This document shows, one piece after another, positions 1 to 8,364 of a stretch of DNA of 64,000 nt. Source of the DNA: Kluyvera intermedia (GTDB taxonomy: Bacteria; Pseudomonadota; Gammaproteobacteria; Enterobacterales; Enterobacteriaceae); NCBI RefSeq assembly GCF_034424175.1, contig NZ_CP139986.1, positions 1,674,001-1,738,000 on the forward strand, given 5' to 3'. The translations under genes and the position numbers were made by a program. A model generated the notes under the pieces. That model saw only the letters and a list, made by a program, of their open reading frames with translations, had not been told where the DNA came from and did no database searches. Each line of letters starts with the position of its first letter. Within the stretch, counting starts at the first letter, position 1.

Positions 1-360
1 GGCGATGAAGAACGTGCTGGTTAGTGTCAGAACGTCAATGATGATGCCGCTGACGCCAACGTCAGCAATTTGGGCAAAAGTCAGACGGAAGCCATACAGG
101 ATAATCCCCAGTCTTAATAAATGCTGCTTGGCGAAAACGACCCCGCCATCGCACGACTGCCATAGTTTCGGATATACCGTGTTACCGATGACCATCCCGA
201 ATAAAATAGCCAGCGTCAGCGCGCTCATCCCCGCACCCGCAATCGCCGGTACGCTACCTGCCCATACCGCCGCGCCGGTGATGACTGCGGTGAGCGCGAG
301 CCCAGGAATAAAGTGTTTGATACTACGATGATGATGCGTCTGTAAGGTGACTTGTGTCAT
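1..360 (-). CDS. yeiH: YeiH, UPF0324 family inner-membrane protein (partial)
   Basis: The reverse strand is open from an ATG at 360 to the window edge, giving the N-terminal 120 residues. They begin MTQVTLQTHHHRSIKHFIPG and continue with hydrophobic segments typical of a multi-pass membrane protein, including the stretch AGAGMSALTLAILFGMVIGN. This matches the start of E. coli YeiH, a putative sulfate/anion exporter-like protein of the UPF0324 family, but its substrate cannot be read from the sequence. The C-terminal part lies outside the window. A good ribosome site (AGGAGAAGG on the reverse strand, about 363-371) precedes the ATG. It is transcribed away from yeiE, which is its usual neighbour and likely regulator. 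Confidence 0.85.
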   Translation of the reverse strand, partial: MTQVTLQTHHHRSIKHFIPGLALTAVITGAAVWAGSVPAIAGAGMSALTLAILFGMVIGNTVYPKLWQSCDGGVVFAKQHLLRLGIILYGFRLTFAQIADVGVSGIIIDVLTLTSTFFIA

Positions 361-413
361 AACCTTCTCCTTTGTCTGGCTAAAAGATTACGCTCGACTG
401 GCTTAAAGATAAA

Positions 414-437
414 ATTGATTATATATTTATAATTAAT
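414..437. promoter_or_regulatory. Candidate YeiE (LysR-type) operator between yeiH and yeiE
   Basis: A very AT-rich, nearly palindromic stretch with arms TTGATTAT and ATAATTAA lies midway between the divergent yeiH and yeiE starts. LysR-type regulators usually bind interrupted palindromes with a T-N11-A core in such shared promoter regions. Assigning it to YeiE is inference. Confidence 0.4.
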
Positions 438-478
438 CGTAATAACTGGTAAGGGCGGCCCTGACAGGCTGAAGACAT

Positions 479-1345
479 ATGCATATCACGCTGCGGCAAT
501 TAGAAGTTTTTGCTGAGGTGCTAAAAAGCGGCTCCACCACGCAGGCCTCGCAGATGCTGGCACTGTCACAATCGGCGGTCAGTGCGGCGCTGACTGACCT
601 CGAAGGTCAGCTTGGGGTGCAGATGTTTGACCGGGTCGGAAAGCGCCTGGTCGTGAATGAACATGGGCGCTTGTTATACCCGCGCGCGCTCGCGCTACTA
701 GAGCAGGCGGGCGAAATAGAACAACTGTTTCGCGAAGATAACGGGGCTATCCGGGTCTATGCCAGTAGCACCATCGGTAACTATATTCTGCCGGAGGTCA
801 TCGCGCGTTATCGCAAGGATTTCCCCACATTGCCGCTGGAGATGAGCGTCGGTAATAGTCAGGATGTGATTAACGCGGTGGCGGATTTTCGCGTTGATAT
901 CGGACTGATTGAAGGGCCATGCCACTCGGCGGACATTATTGCCGAACCGTGGCTCGATGATGAATTGGTGGTATTCTGCGCGCCTGACAGCGCCTGGATA
1001 ACCGGTGAGGTCACGCTAGATACGTTGGCAAAAGCACCATGGATCCTGCGAGAAAAAGGGTCAGGTACGCGGGAGATTGTTGATTACCTGCTGCTTTCCC
1101 ATTTGCCGCAATTCCAGATGGGCATGGAGCTTGGCAACTCCGAAGCCATCAAACATGCCGTGCGCCATGACTTAGGCATCAGCTGTTTATCCCGCCGGGT
1201 GATTGCCGAACAGCTAGCGGTTGGTTCGCTGGTAGAAGTGGCCATTCCATTACCAACGTTAAGCCGCACCCTGTGGCGGATTCATCACCGGCAGAAGCAT
1301 CTCTCTAACGCGCTAAAGCGTTTTCTTCACTACTGCGATATCTAA
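479..1345 (+). CDS. yeiE: LysR-family transcriptional regulator YeiE
   Basis: This 288-residue protein has an N-terminal winged helix-turn-helix (about residues 1-60, including LRQLEVFAEVLKSGSTTQAS and the recognition helix region SQSAVSAALTDLE). A periplasmic-binding-like effector domain follows (about 90-285, beginning IRVYASSTIGNYILPEVI). Length and motif order are normal for the LysR family. It lies divergently next to yeiH, the conserved arrangement in enteric bacteria, so it probably controls yeiH and itself. The effector is not evident. The start at 479 keeps the full helix-turn-helix, though no strong ribosome site is visible. Confidence 0.9.
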   Translation: MHITLRQLEVFAEVLKSGSTTQASQMLALSQSAVSAALTDLEGQLGVQMFDRVGKRLVVNEHGRLLYPRALALLEQAGEIEQLFREDNGAIRVYASSTIGNYILPEVIARYRKDFPTLPLEMSVGNSQDVINAVADFRVDIGLIEGPCHSADIIAEPWLDDELVVFCAPDSAWITGEVTLDTLAKAPWILREKGSGTREIVDYLLLSHLPQFQMGMELGNSEAIKHAVRHDLGISCLSRRVIAEQLAVGSLVEVAIPLPTLSRTLWRIHHRQKHLSNALKRFLHYCDI

Positions 1346-1402
1346 ATCAGGCAGCGGGTGCTTTACTTATAATAAGGGCGCAATCATGAAGCTCTCTTAT
1401 AA

Positions 1403-1430
1403 CTGCGCATTTCTGCCGTGAAATGCGCAG
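1403..1430 (+). terminator. Perfect 11-bp inverted repeat between yeiE and lysP
   Basis: CTGCGCATTTC at 1403-1413 and GAAATGCGCAG at 1420-1430 pair perfectly around a 6-base loop. No T-run follows, so it is not a typical intrinsic terminator. It lies just upstream of a possible -10 (TACAAT, 1440-1445) for lysP. It may act as a bidirectional stem-loop or as a regulator site near the lysP promoter. Confidence 0.45.
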
Positions 1431-1479
1431 ATCGTCTGCTACAATCTCGCCTCATTTTTTGGATGGATAGCATTTTCAC

Positions 1480-2949
1480 ATGGGTTCCGAATCAAAAACC
1501 ACACAAGCGCCCGCGTTACGTCGCGAACTCAAGGCGCGTCACCTGACGATGATCGCCATCGGTGGCTCCATCGGTACAGGTCTTTTTGTTGCATCTGGTG
1601 CAACCATTTCCGCGGCGGGTCCAGGCGGCGCACTGTTTTCCTATATTCTGATTGGCCTGATGGTGTACTTCCTGATGACCAGTCTGGGCGAACTGGCGGC
1701 GTATATGCCGGTATCCGGTTCGTTCTCCACCTACGGCCAGAACTATGTTGAAGAAGGTTTTGGTTTCGCGCTGGGCTGGAACTATTGGTACAACTGGGCG
1801 GTGACTATCGCCGTTGACCTGGTGGCGGCACAGCTGGTGATGAACTGGTGGTTCCCGGACACCCCGGGCTGGATCTGGAGTGCGCTGTTCCTGTGCGTCA
1901 TTTTCCTGCTGAACTACATCTCAGTGAAAGGCTTCGGTGAAGCAGAATACTGGTTCTCGCTGATTAAAGTGACCACCGTTATCATCTTTATCATCGTGGG
2001 CGTCATGATGATCCTCGGTATCTTTAAAGGTGCGCAGCCGGTTGGCTGGAGCAACTGGACTACCGGTGATGCGCCATTCGCTGGCGGTTTTTCCGCGATG
2101 ATCGGTGTGGCGATGATTGTCGGTTTCTCCTTCCAGGGGACTGAACTTATCGGTATCGCGGCGGGCGAATCTGAAGATCCGGAGAAGAACATTCCGCGTG
2201 CAGTCCGTCAGGTATTCTGGCGAATCCTGCTGTTCTATGTGTTCGCAATCCTGATTATCAGCCTGATTATTCCGTACACCGATCCAAGCTTACTGCGTAA
2301 TGACGTGAAAGATATTTCCGTCAGCCCGTTCACCCTGGTCTTCCAGCACGCGGGTCTGCTGTCTGCGGCGGCGGTGATGAACGCGGTTATTCTGACGGCC
2401 GTGCTGTCGGCGGGTAACTCCGGGATGTATGCCTCTACCCGTATGCTCTACACCCTGGCATGTGATGGCAAAGCGCCGCGTATTTTCGCCAAACTGTCTC
2501 GTGGCGGCGTACCGCGTAATGCACTGTATGCCACGACGGTGATTGCGGGCCTGTGCTTCCTGACGTCTATGTTTGGCAACCAGACCGTTTACCTGTGGTT
2601 GCTGAATACCTCAGGCATGACCGGCTTTATCGCCTGGTTGGGGATTGCGATTAGCCATTACCGCTTCCGTCGCGGTTATGTGATGCAGGGACACGATATT
2701 AACGATTTGCCGTACCGTTCCGGGTTCTTCCCGCTGGGGCCAATTTTCGCTTTCGTACTGTGCCTGATTATCACTCTGGGCCAGAACTATGAAGCGTTCT
2801 TGTCAGATACCATCGACTGGGGCGGCGTTGCGGCGACCTATATTGGTATCCCGCTGTTCCTGATTATCTGGTTTGGCTACAAATTCAGCCGTGGTACGCA
2901 CTTCGTTCGCTATAGCGAAATGCACTTCCCGGGGCGTTTTAAGCAATAA
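1480..2949 (+). CDS. lysP: Lysine-specific permease LysP
   Basis: This 489-residue inner-membrane protein has the E. coli LysP length and nearly the same sequence. It belongs to the amino acid transporter (APC superfamily, AAT) group with 12 predicted membrane helices. The family signature GSIGTG in helix 1 (residues 29-34) is present, and the region IAAGESEDPEKNIPRAVRQV sits mid-protein. It imports L-lysine with protons and, in E. coli, also acts as a co-sensor for CadC in the acid response. The gene is monocistronic and ends at a clear intrinsic terminator (2972-2998). The ribosome site is weak (GGATGG about 15 bases upstream). Confidence 0.96.
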   Translation: MGSESKTTQAPALRRELKARHLTMIAIGGSIGTGLFVASGATISAAGPGGALFSYILIGLMVYFLMTSLGELAAYMPVSGSFSTYGQNYVEEGFGFALGWNYWYNWAVTIAVDLVAAQLVMNWWFPDTPGWIWSALFLCVIFLLNYISVKGFGEAEYWFSLIKVTTVIIFIIVGVMMILGIFKGAQPVGWSNWTTGDAPFAGGFSAMIGVAMIVGFSFQGTELIGIAAGESEDPEKNIPRAVRQVFWRILLFYVFAILIISLIIPYTDPSLLRNDVKDISVSPFTLVFQHAGLLSAAAVMNAVILTAVLSAGNSGMYASTRMLYTLACDGKAPRIFAKLSRGGVPRNALYATTVIAGLCFLTSMFGNQTVYLWLLNTSGMTGFIAWLGIAISHYRFRRGYVMQGHDINDLPYRSGFFPLGPIFAFVLCLIITLGQNYEAFLSDTIDWGGVAATYIGIPLFLIIWFGYKFSRGTHFVRYSEMHFPGRFKQ

Positions 2950-2971
2950 TCTGTGGTCAGCGACACATCAT

Positions 2972-2998
2972 AAACCTCTCTTCGGAGAGGTTTTTTTT
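2972..2998 (+). terminator. Intrinsic terminator after lysP
   Basis: AAACCTCTC, a TTCG tetraloop and GAGAGGTTT are followed by a run of T. This is a textbook rho-independent terminator 22 bases after the lysP stop codon. Confidence 0.92.
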
Positions 2999-3036
2999 CG
3001 CCTGTATGTGAATTATTAGACGTAATTGTTTACGCA

Positions 3037-3082
3037 TTGACATAACTTTAAATAACCTGAATTGATAATTGTTATCATTACG
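3037..3082 (+). promoter_or_regulatory. cirA promoter region with Fur box
   Basis: TGATAATTGTTATCA at 3063-3077 matches the 7-1-7 Fur consensus (TGATAATnATTATCA) at all but one of the 14 specified positions. A TTGACA hexamer lies at 3037-3042, so Fur bound here would block the promoter. Iron repression of cirA is established in E. coli. Confidence 0.8.
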
Positions 3083-3256
3083 TTTATCATCTTGTCCCAT
3101 ACAAATGGATGAAGCCACTTCCTCTCCTGACTGGATAACAGGCTGAGGGGACTAGCCACATCTGCAAAAAACAGGCCGCGGTTAGCGGCGTTGAAGTAGC
3201 ACCTGTGAGTAAGACCCCTTTGTTTTGATTTAGTATTCACCTCATGGAGATATGGA

Positions 3257-5239
3257 ATGTTTAGGTTAAACCCCTTGGTTCGGGGCGGGCTGTGCGCGTC
3301 CGTAATGTCCCTGGCGCTGCCTGTAAGCGCTGCGGATGATAATGAAGTTATGGTCGTGACGGCAGCGGCCACCGAGCAAAGCGTGAAGGATGCGCCTGCC
3401 AGCATCAGTGTGATTACCGAAGAAGACCTGAAGCGTAAACCGGTACAAAACCTGAAAGATGTACTGAAGGAAGTGCCGGGCGTACAGCTCACTAATGAAG
3501 GGGATAACCGTCAAGGCGTCAGTATTCGTGGCCTTGACAGCAGCTATACCCTGATCCTTATTGACGGCAAACGCGTGAACTCCCGCAACGCCGTCTTTCG
3601 CCACAACGACTTCGACCTGAACTGGATCCCGGTAGACGCCATCGAACGTATCGAAGTGGTGCGTGGCCCAATGTCTTCACTGTACGGCTCCGATGCGCTG
3701 GGCGGCGTGGTGAACATCATTACCAAGAAAATTGGCACCAAATGGACGGGTAGCGTCACTGCGGATACCACTATCCAGGAACATCGTGACCGTGGCGATA
3801 CGTGGAACGGTCAGTTCTACACTTCTGGCCCGCTGGTGGATGGCCTGCTAGGGATGAAAGCGTTCGGTAGCCTGTCTAAGCGTGAGAAAGACGATCAGCA
3901 ACTCTCCAGCACCAGTACCACGGGTGAAACGCCGCGTATCGAAGGGTTTACCAGCCGCGATGCTAACGTTGAGTTTGCGTGGACGCCAAATGAAAACAAC
4001 GATATCACCGCCGGTTACGGCTTTGACCGCCAGGATAGAGATTCCGACTCCCTCGACCAAAACCGCATTGAGCGCCAGAACTACTCTTTAAGCCATAATG
4101 GCCGTTGGGATTTGGGCACTAGCGAGCTGAAGTATTATGGCGAAAAAGTGGCTAACAAAAACCAGGGCAACAGCAGTGAGATCACCACCGAAAGCAACAC
4201 TATTGATGGCAAATATGTGCTGCCGTTGGGCGTGATTAATCAGTTGGTGACCTTTGGTGGCGAATGGCGTCACGATAAATTAAGCGATCCGGTCAACCTG
4301 ACGCGTGGCACGAGCACCGAAACATCTGCTAGCCAGTACGCGCTGTTCATTGAAGATGAGTGGCGTATCTTCGAGCCGCTGGCGCTGACCACCGGTATCC
4401 GTATGGACGATCACCAAACCTACGGCGATCACTGGAGCCCGCGTGCGTACCTCGTTTACACCGCGACTGATACCATCACCGTCAAAGGCGGCTGGGCGAC
4501 TGCGTTTAAAGCGCCATCTCTGCTGCAACTTAGCCCAGACTGGGCAACGAACTCTTGTCGTGGCGGTTGCCGGATTGTCGGTAGCCCGGATCTGAAACCC
4601 GAAACCAGTGAGAGCTATGAAATCGGCCTGTACTATCAGGGCGAAGAAGGCTGGCTGGATGGCGTACAGGCGAACATCACCACCTTCCAGAACGATATTG
4701 ATGACATGATCAATATCACCCGTACTGCGAACATCAACGATGCGCCTGGCTACTCAAACTTTGTCGGTTTTGATACCAACAGCAGCGGTAAGCGCGTGCC
4801 GGTGTTCGCCTACTACAACGTCAACAAAGCGCGTATCCGCGGCGTGGAGACGGAGTTGAAGGTGCCGTTTGGCGATGAGTGGAAAATGTCGCTGAACTAT
4901 ACTTATAACGATGGTCGTGACCTGAGCGATGGCGGCGATAAACCGCTTAAGGAGCTGCCGTTCCATACCGGTAATGGGCGTCTGGACTGGACACCGGTAC
5001 AGGATTGGTCGTTCTATCTGGCGGCAAGATACACCGGCCAGCAGCGTGCGGTGAGCGCCACCTCGAAAACACCGGGCGGCTACACCACCTGGGATTTGGG
5101 CGGCGCATGGCAGGCGACGAAAGATATCAAATTACGTGCGGGTGTGTTGAACCTGGGGGATAAAGACCTGCAGCGTGACGACTACAGCTATAACGAAGAC
5201 GGACGCCGTTACTTTATGGCGGTGGATTACCGCTTCTAA
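3257..5239 (+). CDS. cirA: TonB-dependent catecholate siderophore receptor CirA
   Basis: This 660-residue outer-membrane receptor begins with a signal peptide ending near residue 25 (ALPVSAA). The TonB box EVMVVTA follows at about residues 30-36. The plug domain (about 45-155) contains VPGVQLTNEGDNRQGVSIRG and RVVNIITKK-like family motifs, and a 22-strand barrel ends with the C-terminal aromatic residue in AVDYRF. CirA takes up dihydroxybenzoylserine and related catecholates using TonB-ExbB-ExbD energy and is the colicin Ia receptor in E. coli. A near-consensus Fur box lies 180 bases upstream. The gene is followed by a REP array rather than a partner gene. The start ATG has GGAGATATGGA just upstream. 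Confidence 0.95.
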   Translation: MFRLNPLVRGGLCASVMSLALPVSAADDNEVMVVTAAATEQSVKDAPASISVITEEDLKRKPVQNLKDVLKEVPGVQLTNEGDNRQGVSIRGLDSSYTLILIDGKRVNSRNAVFRHNDFDLNWIPVDAIERIEVVRGPMSSLYGSDALGGVVNIITKKIGTKWTGSVTADTTIQEHRDRGDTWNGQFYTSGPLVDGLLGMKAFGSLSKREKDDQQLSSTSTTGETPRIEGFTSRDANVEFAWTPNENNDITAGYGFDRQDRDSDSLDQNRIERQNYSLSHNGRWDLGTSELKYYGEKVANKNQGNSSEITTESNTIDGKYVLPLGVINQLVTFGGEWRHDKLSDPVNLTRGTSTETSASQYALFIEDEWRIFEPLALTTGIRMDDHQTYGDHWSPRAYLVYTATDTITVKGGWATAFKAPSLLQLSPDWATNSCRGGCRIVGSPDLKPETSESYEIGLYYQGEEGWLDGVQANITTFQNDIDDMINITRTANINDAPGYSNFVGFDTNSSGKRVPVFAYYNVNKARIRGVETELKVPFGDEWKMSLNYTYNDGRDLSDGGDKPLKELPFHTGNGRLDWTPVQDWSFYLAARYTGQQRAVSATSKTPGGYTTWDLGGAWQATKDIKLRAGVLNLGDKDLQRDDYSYNEDGRRYFMAVDYRF

Positions 5240-5249
5240 ATCGAGCACT

Positions 5250-5427
5250 CCCGGCGGCGCTACGCTTGGCCGGGCTACAAATAGTCACGATCGTAGCCCG
5301 GCCAAGCGCAGCGCCGCCGGGAAGGGATACAAATAGTCACGATCGTAGCCCGGCCAAGCTCAGCGCCGCCGGGAAGGGATACAAATAGTCACGATCGTAG
5401 CCCGGTCAAGCGCAGCGCCGCCGGGAA
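5250..5427. repeat. REP array: one inverted and three tandem units, period 52 bp
   Basis: The first palindromic element (5250-5277) faces three copies in the opposite orientation starting at 5294, 5346 and 5398, exactly 52 bp apart. Each copy carries tagcccgg..aagc.cagcgccgccggga followed by a constant linker ending in gtcacgatcg. They differ by only one or two bases. The array fills the gap between the convergent cirA and fghA genes and could form stable 3' hairpins. Confidence 0.85.
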
Positions 5428-5453
5428 GGGCTACGAGCCCCATCAGGTTGAGG

Positions 5454-6290
5454 CTATTTCAACAAATGCTCGGCGTGGAAGCGCAAATGATCCTCAATAA
5501 ACGAGGCAATAAAGTAATAGCTGTGATCGTAACCCGGCTGAATGCGCAACGTCAGCGGCCAATCTTTCTGCCGTGCCGTTTCAGCAAATACCGCAGGTTG
5601 TAGCTGGTCGGCGAGGAACTGATCGTTATCGCCCTGGTCAATCAGCATGGGGATAGCATCCGCGTGATGGCTGGCGCGGAGTAGCTCGGTGCTGTCCCAC
5701 TCCCCCCAACGCGTTTTATCCTCGCCCAAATACGCGGCGAAAGCTTTCTGTCCCCACGGTACCCGGCAAGGATTGACGATCGGCGCAAAAGCCGACGCGC
5801 TGCAATATTTACCCGGATTCTTCAGTGCCAGCATTAGCGCGCCGTGCCCACCCATTGAATGTCCGCTAATCGCGCAATGAGGGCTGACGTTGAATTGGGA
5901 TTGAATCAGCGCCGGGAGTTCGTCGCGAAGATAGTCATACATGCGAAAATGCGCCGCCCACGGTGATTCGGTGGCGTTGAGATAAAAGCTGGCGCCCTGG
6001 CCAAGATCGTAACCCGCATCGTTGGCGACACCTTCACCGCGCGGGCTGGTATCCGGCATGACCAGCACAATGCCAAGCTCTGCGGCCACCCGCTGTGCGC
6101 CCGCTTTGGTAGTGAAATTTTCGTCATTACAGGTCAGGCCGGAGAGCCAGTACAGCACCGGCGGGGGATTTTTTTTACCGTCCGGTGGCAAAAAGAGGCT
6201 AAAGGTCATCGGGCAATTTAGCGTGGTGGAATGGTGCTGCCAGCGCTGCTGCCAGCCGCCATAACAGCGGTGCTCTTCGAGCATTTCCAT
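5454..6290 (-). CDS. fghA: S-formylglutathione hydrolase
   Basis: This 278-residue esterase-D family alpha/beta hydrolase matches E. coli YeiG along its length. The nucleophile elbow GHSMGG places the catalytic serine at residue 145; the partner Asp and His are likely in DQGDNDQF and GYDHSYYF near the C-terminus. It cleaves S-formylglutathione to formate and glutathione, the last step of glutathione-dependent formaldehyde detoxification in the cytoplasm. No formaldehyde dehydrogenase is nearby, as in E. coli where frmA lies elsewhere. The gene is transcribed divergently from the MFS gene at 6428 and converges on cirA. Confidence 0.93.
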   Translation of the reverse strand: MEMLEEHRCYGGWQQRWQHHSTTLNCPMTFSLFLPPDGKKNPPPVLYWLSGLTCNDENFTTKAGAQRVAAELGIVLVMPDTSPRGEGVANDAGYDLGQGASFYLNATESPWAAHFRMYDYLRDELPALIQSQFNVSPHCAISGHSMGGHGALMLALKNPGKYCSASAFAPIVNPCRVPWGQKAFAAYLGEDKTRWGEWDSTELLRASHHADAIPMLIDQGDNDQFLADQLQPAVFAETARQKDWPLTLRIQPGYDHSYYFIASFIEDHLRFHAEHLLK

Positions 6291-6427
6291 GCGGGATCCT
6301 CGCGTTTTTTGTCAGAATTAATAGGCCCATCATACAGATAATTCATCAGCGGTGAGTAACTTTCACTTCCGGATAACCACTACATGTTGCATCATAAAGA
6401 TAACTTTACATTCACATTTGAGGCTGT

Positions 6428-7561
6428 ATGCCGGTACGCATTGCGCTAAGCGGCTTTCTGGTGCTGGTCGCCACCATGGGCATCGGTCGCTTTGCCTTTA
6501 CCCCCCAGGTGCCGCTGATGATAGCTCAGGGGCAACTGACGCTCACAAGCGCAGGGCTGGTGGCTGCGCTCAACTATCTGGGCTACCTGATAGGCGCTTG
6601 GGATGCGATGCGGACACGTCGCGGCGTCGAAGCGCGACTGTATTTGGGAATTATCGGTGCCGTGGCGCTGACCTTTCTCTCGGCATTGGCGGATAACGCC
6701 TGGCTGCACGGCGCGCTACGTCTGGTGATTGGTTGCATGAGCGGTTGGGCCATGGTGCTGACGGCGGCATGGGTTAACGAACGGCTGGCGCATTATGCCA
6801 GACCCGGGCTCAGCGCTGCGGTCTTTGCCGGGCCAGGGGCGGGCATTGCCCTTAGCGGTCTGTTAGGCGTTTTTATTCATGCGCAATCGCTGAGTGCGGC
6901 GGCGGGCTGGCAGCTGTACGGTGTGCTGGCATTATTACTGGTGGTGATGATTGGCCGCTGGTTACCGCGTCCGGGCGAACTGCATCGCAGCGGTGAACAG
7001 CCGCAGCCGCTGATATTGACCAGCAACCTAAGGCGACTGGTGTGGAGTTATAGCCTGGCCGGTTTTGGCTACATTTTGCCTGCCACTTTTTTATCGCAAA
7101 TGGCGAGTCAGCGTTTTCCTGACAGCCTGTTTGCTCAGTTTATCTGGCCTATCTTCGGGCTGGCGGGCGCCACCGGCATTGCACTGAGTATTGCCATGCG
7201 CGGGGTAGGGCACTCTTATCAGCGGCTGGCGATTGTGCTGTGGCTCCAGGGGGCTGGTGTACTGGCAGCCTGGCTGCTACCGGGAATGAGCGGGTTGGTT
7301 GGCGGTGCGCTCCTGGTGGGCGGTGGCTTCCTTGCTGCCGTTCAGCTTTCTTTATTATACGGTCGCGAACTGGCGCCACACCATGCGCGCTATATGGCGG
7401 GGCTGCTGACTACCGGCTATGCCGTAGGACAGTTAGTCGGGCCAATGACTTCGGCACTCTCAACATGGTTGACGCAACGCCTTGAACCCGCATTAGGCAT
7501 TGCCGCTATTGCACTACTGGTTGGTGGGGCGTTGGTCTGGCGACCTCAGCCTGACAGATAA
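6428..7561 (+). CDS. YbfB/YjiJ-type MFS transporter
   Basis: This 377-residue, almost entirely hydrophobic protein has about 12 membrane helices. The N-terminal motif ATMGIGRFAFTPQVPLM is typical of the YbfB/YjiJ branch of the major facilitator superfamily. A GAGG ribosome site lies at 6420-6423. The substrate is unknown. E. coli K-12 has no gene here: yeiG and folE are direct neighbours there, so this is an accessory insertion or a loss in E. coli. Its GC content resembles its neighbours, giving no sign of very recent transfer. Confidence 0.8.
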   Translation: MPVRIALSGFLVLVATMGIGRFAFTPQVPLMIAQGQLTLTSAGLVAALNYLGYLIGAWDAMRTRRGVEARLYLGIIGAVALTFLSALADNAWLHGALRLVIGCMSGWAMVLTAAWVNERLAHYARPGLSAAVFAGPGAGIALSGLLGVFIHAQSLSAAAGWQLYGVLALLLVVMIGRWLPRPGELHRSGEQPQPLILTSNLRRLVWSYSLAGFGYILPATFLSQMASQRFPDSLFAQFIWPIFGLAGATGIALSIAMRGVGHSYQRLAIVLWLQGAGVLAAWLLPGMSGLVGGALLVGGGFLAAVQLSLLYGRELAPHHARYMAGLLTTGYAVGQLVGPMTSALSTWLTQRLEPALGIAAIALLVGGALVWRPQPDR

Positions 7562-7674
7562 TACCGATTGCAATAATTATCACTACGAATACTGGATTCT
7601 GTGCGTCACCTCACGCACAATGAGAACAAACTTTGCCCCATAAGCAAAGCGCCACGCCTGCAGGAGAAGAGACG

Positions 7675-8343
7675 ATGTCATCACTGAGTAAAGAAGCGGT
7701 ACTGGTACATGAAGCGCTAGTCGCCCGTGGCCTGGAAACGCCGTTGCGCCCACCGGTGCGCGAAATGGATAACGAAACCCGCAAGCAACTGATTTCCGGT
7801 CATATGACCGAGATCATGCAACTGCTGAATCTCGATTTGAGTGATGACAGCCTGATGGAAACCCCACGTCGCATCGCCAAAATGTATGTGGATGAGATTT
7901 TCTCCGGTCTTGATTACGCCAATTTCCCGAAAATTACCGTTATCGAAAACAAAATGAAGGTTGACGAGATGGTCACGGTGCGTGATATCACCTTAACCAG
8001 CACCTGCGAACACCATTTTGTGACCATCGACGGTAAAGCGACCGTGGCCTACATTCCAAAAGAGTCGGTGATTGGCCTGTCGAAAATCAACCGTATCGTG
8101 CAGTTTTTCGCTCAGCGCCCGCAGGTGCAGGAGCGTCTGACGCAACAGATCCTGACGGCACTGCAAACGCTGCTCGGGACCAATAACGTGGCGGTCTCCA
8201 TTGACGCGGTGCACTACTGCGTGAAAGCGCGCGGCATTCGTGATGCCACCAGTGCCACCACCACCACGTCGCTGGGTGGGCTGTTTAAGTCCAGCCAGAA
8301 TACCCGCCAGGAGTTCTTGCGCGCGGTACGTCACCACAACTAA
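7675..8343 (+). CDS. folE: GTP cyclohydrolase 1
   Basis: This 222-residue enzyme equals the E. coli FolE length when started at 7675. The longer open frame begins at 7633, but GCAGGAGAAGAG just upstream of 7675 is a strong ribosome site and the extension is not conserved. Zinc ligands are visible in STCEHHF (C111, H114 region) and HYCVKARG. FolE opens GTP to 7,8-dihydroneopterin triphosphate, the first step of folate (tetrahydrofolate) synthesis, as a cytoplasmic decamer. yeiB starts 21 bases after its stop, so the two are probably cotranscribed. Confidence 0.96.
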   Translation: MSSLSKEAVLVHEALVARGLETPLRPPVREMDNETRKQLISGHMTEIMQLLNLDLSDDSLMETPRRIAKMYVDEIFSGLDYANFPKITVIENKMKVDEMVTVRDITLTSTCEHHFVTIDGKATVAYIPKESVIGLSKINRIVQFFAQRPQVQERLTQQILTALQTLLGTNNVAVSIDAVHYCVKARGIRDATSATTTTSLGGLFKSSQNTRQEFLRAVRHHN

Positions 8344-8364
8344 TACGAAAATGGAGCAGGATAC

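Noticed and set aside
1346..1479. Lysine riboswitch upstream of lysP
   Set aside because: The gap is only 134 bases and has one simple hairpin, without the multi-helix L-box core.
5250..5427. Regularly spaced repeats as a possible CRISPR array
   Set aside because: The linkers between units are identical rather than unique spacers, the units are known REP-type palindromes, and no cas gene is nearby.
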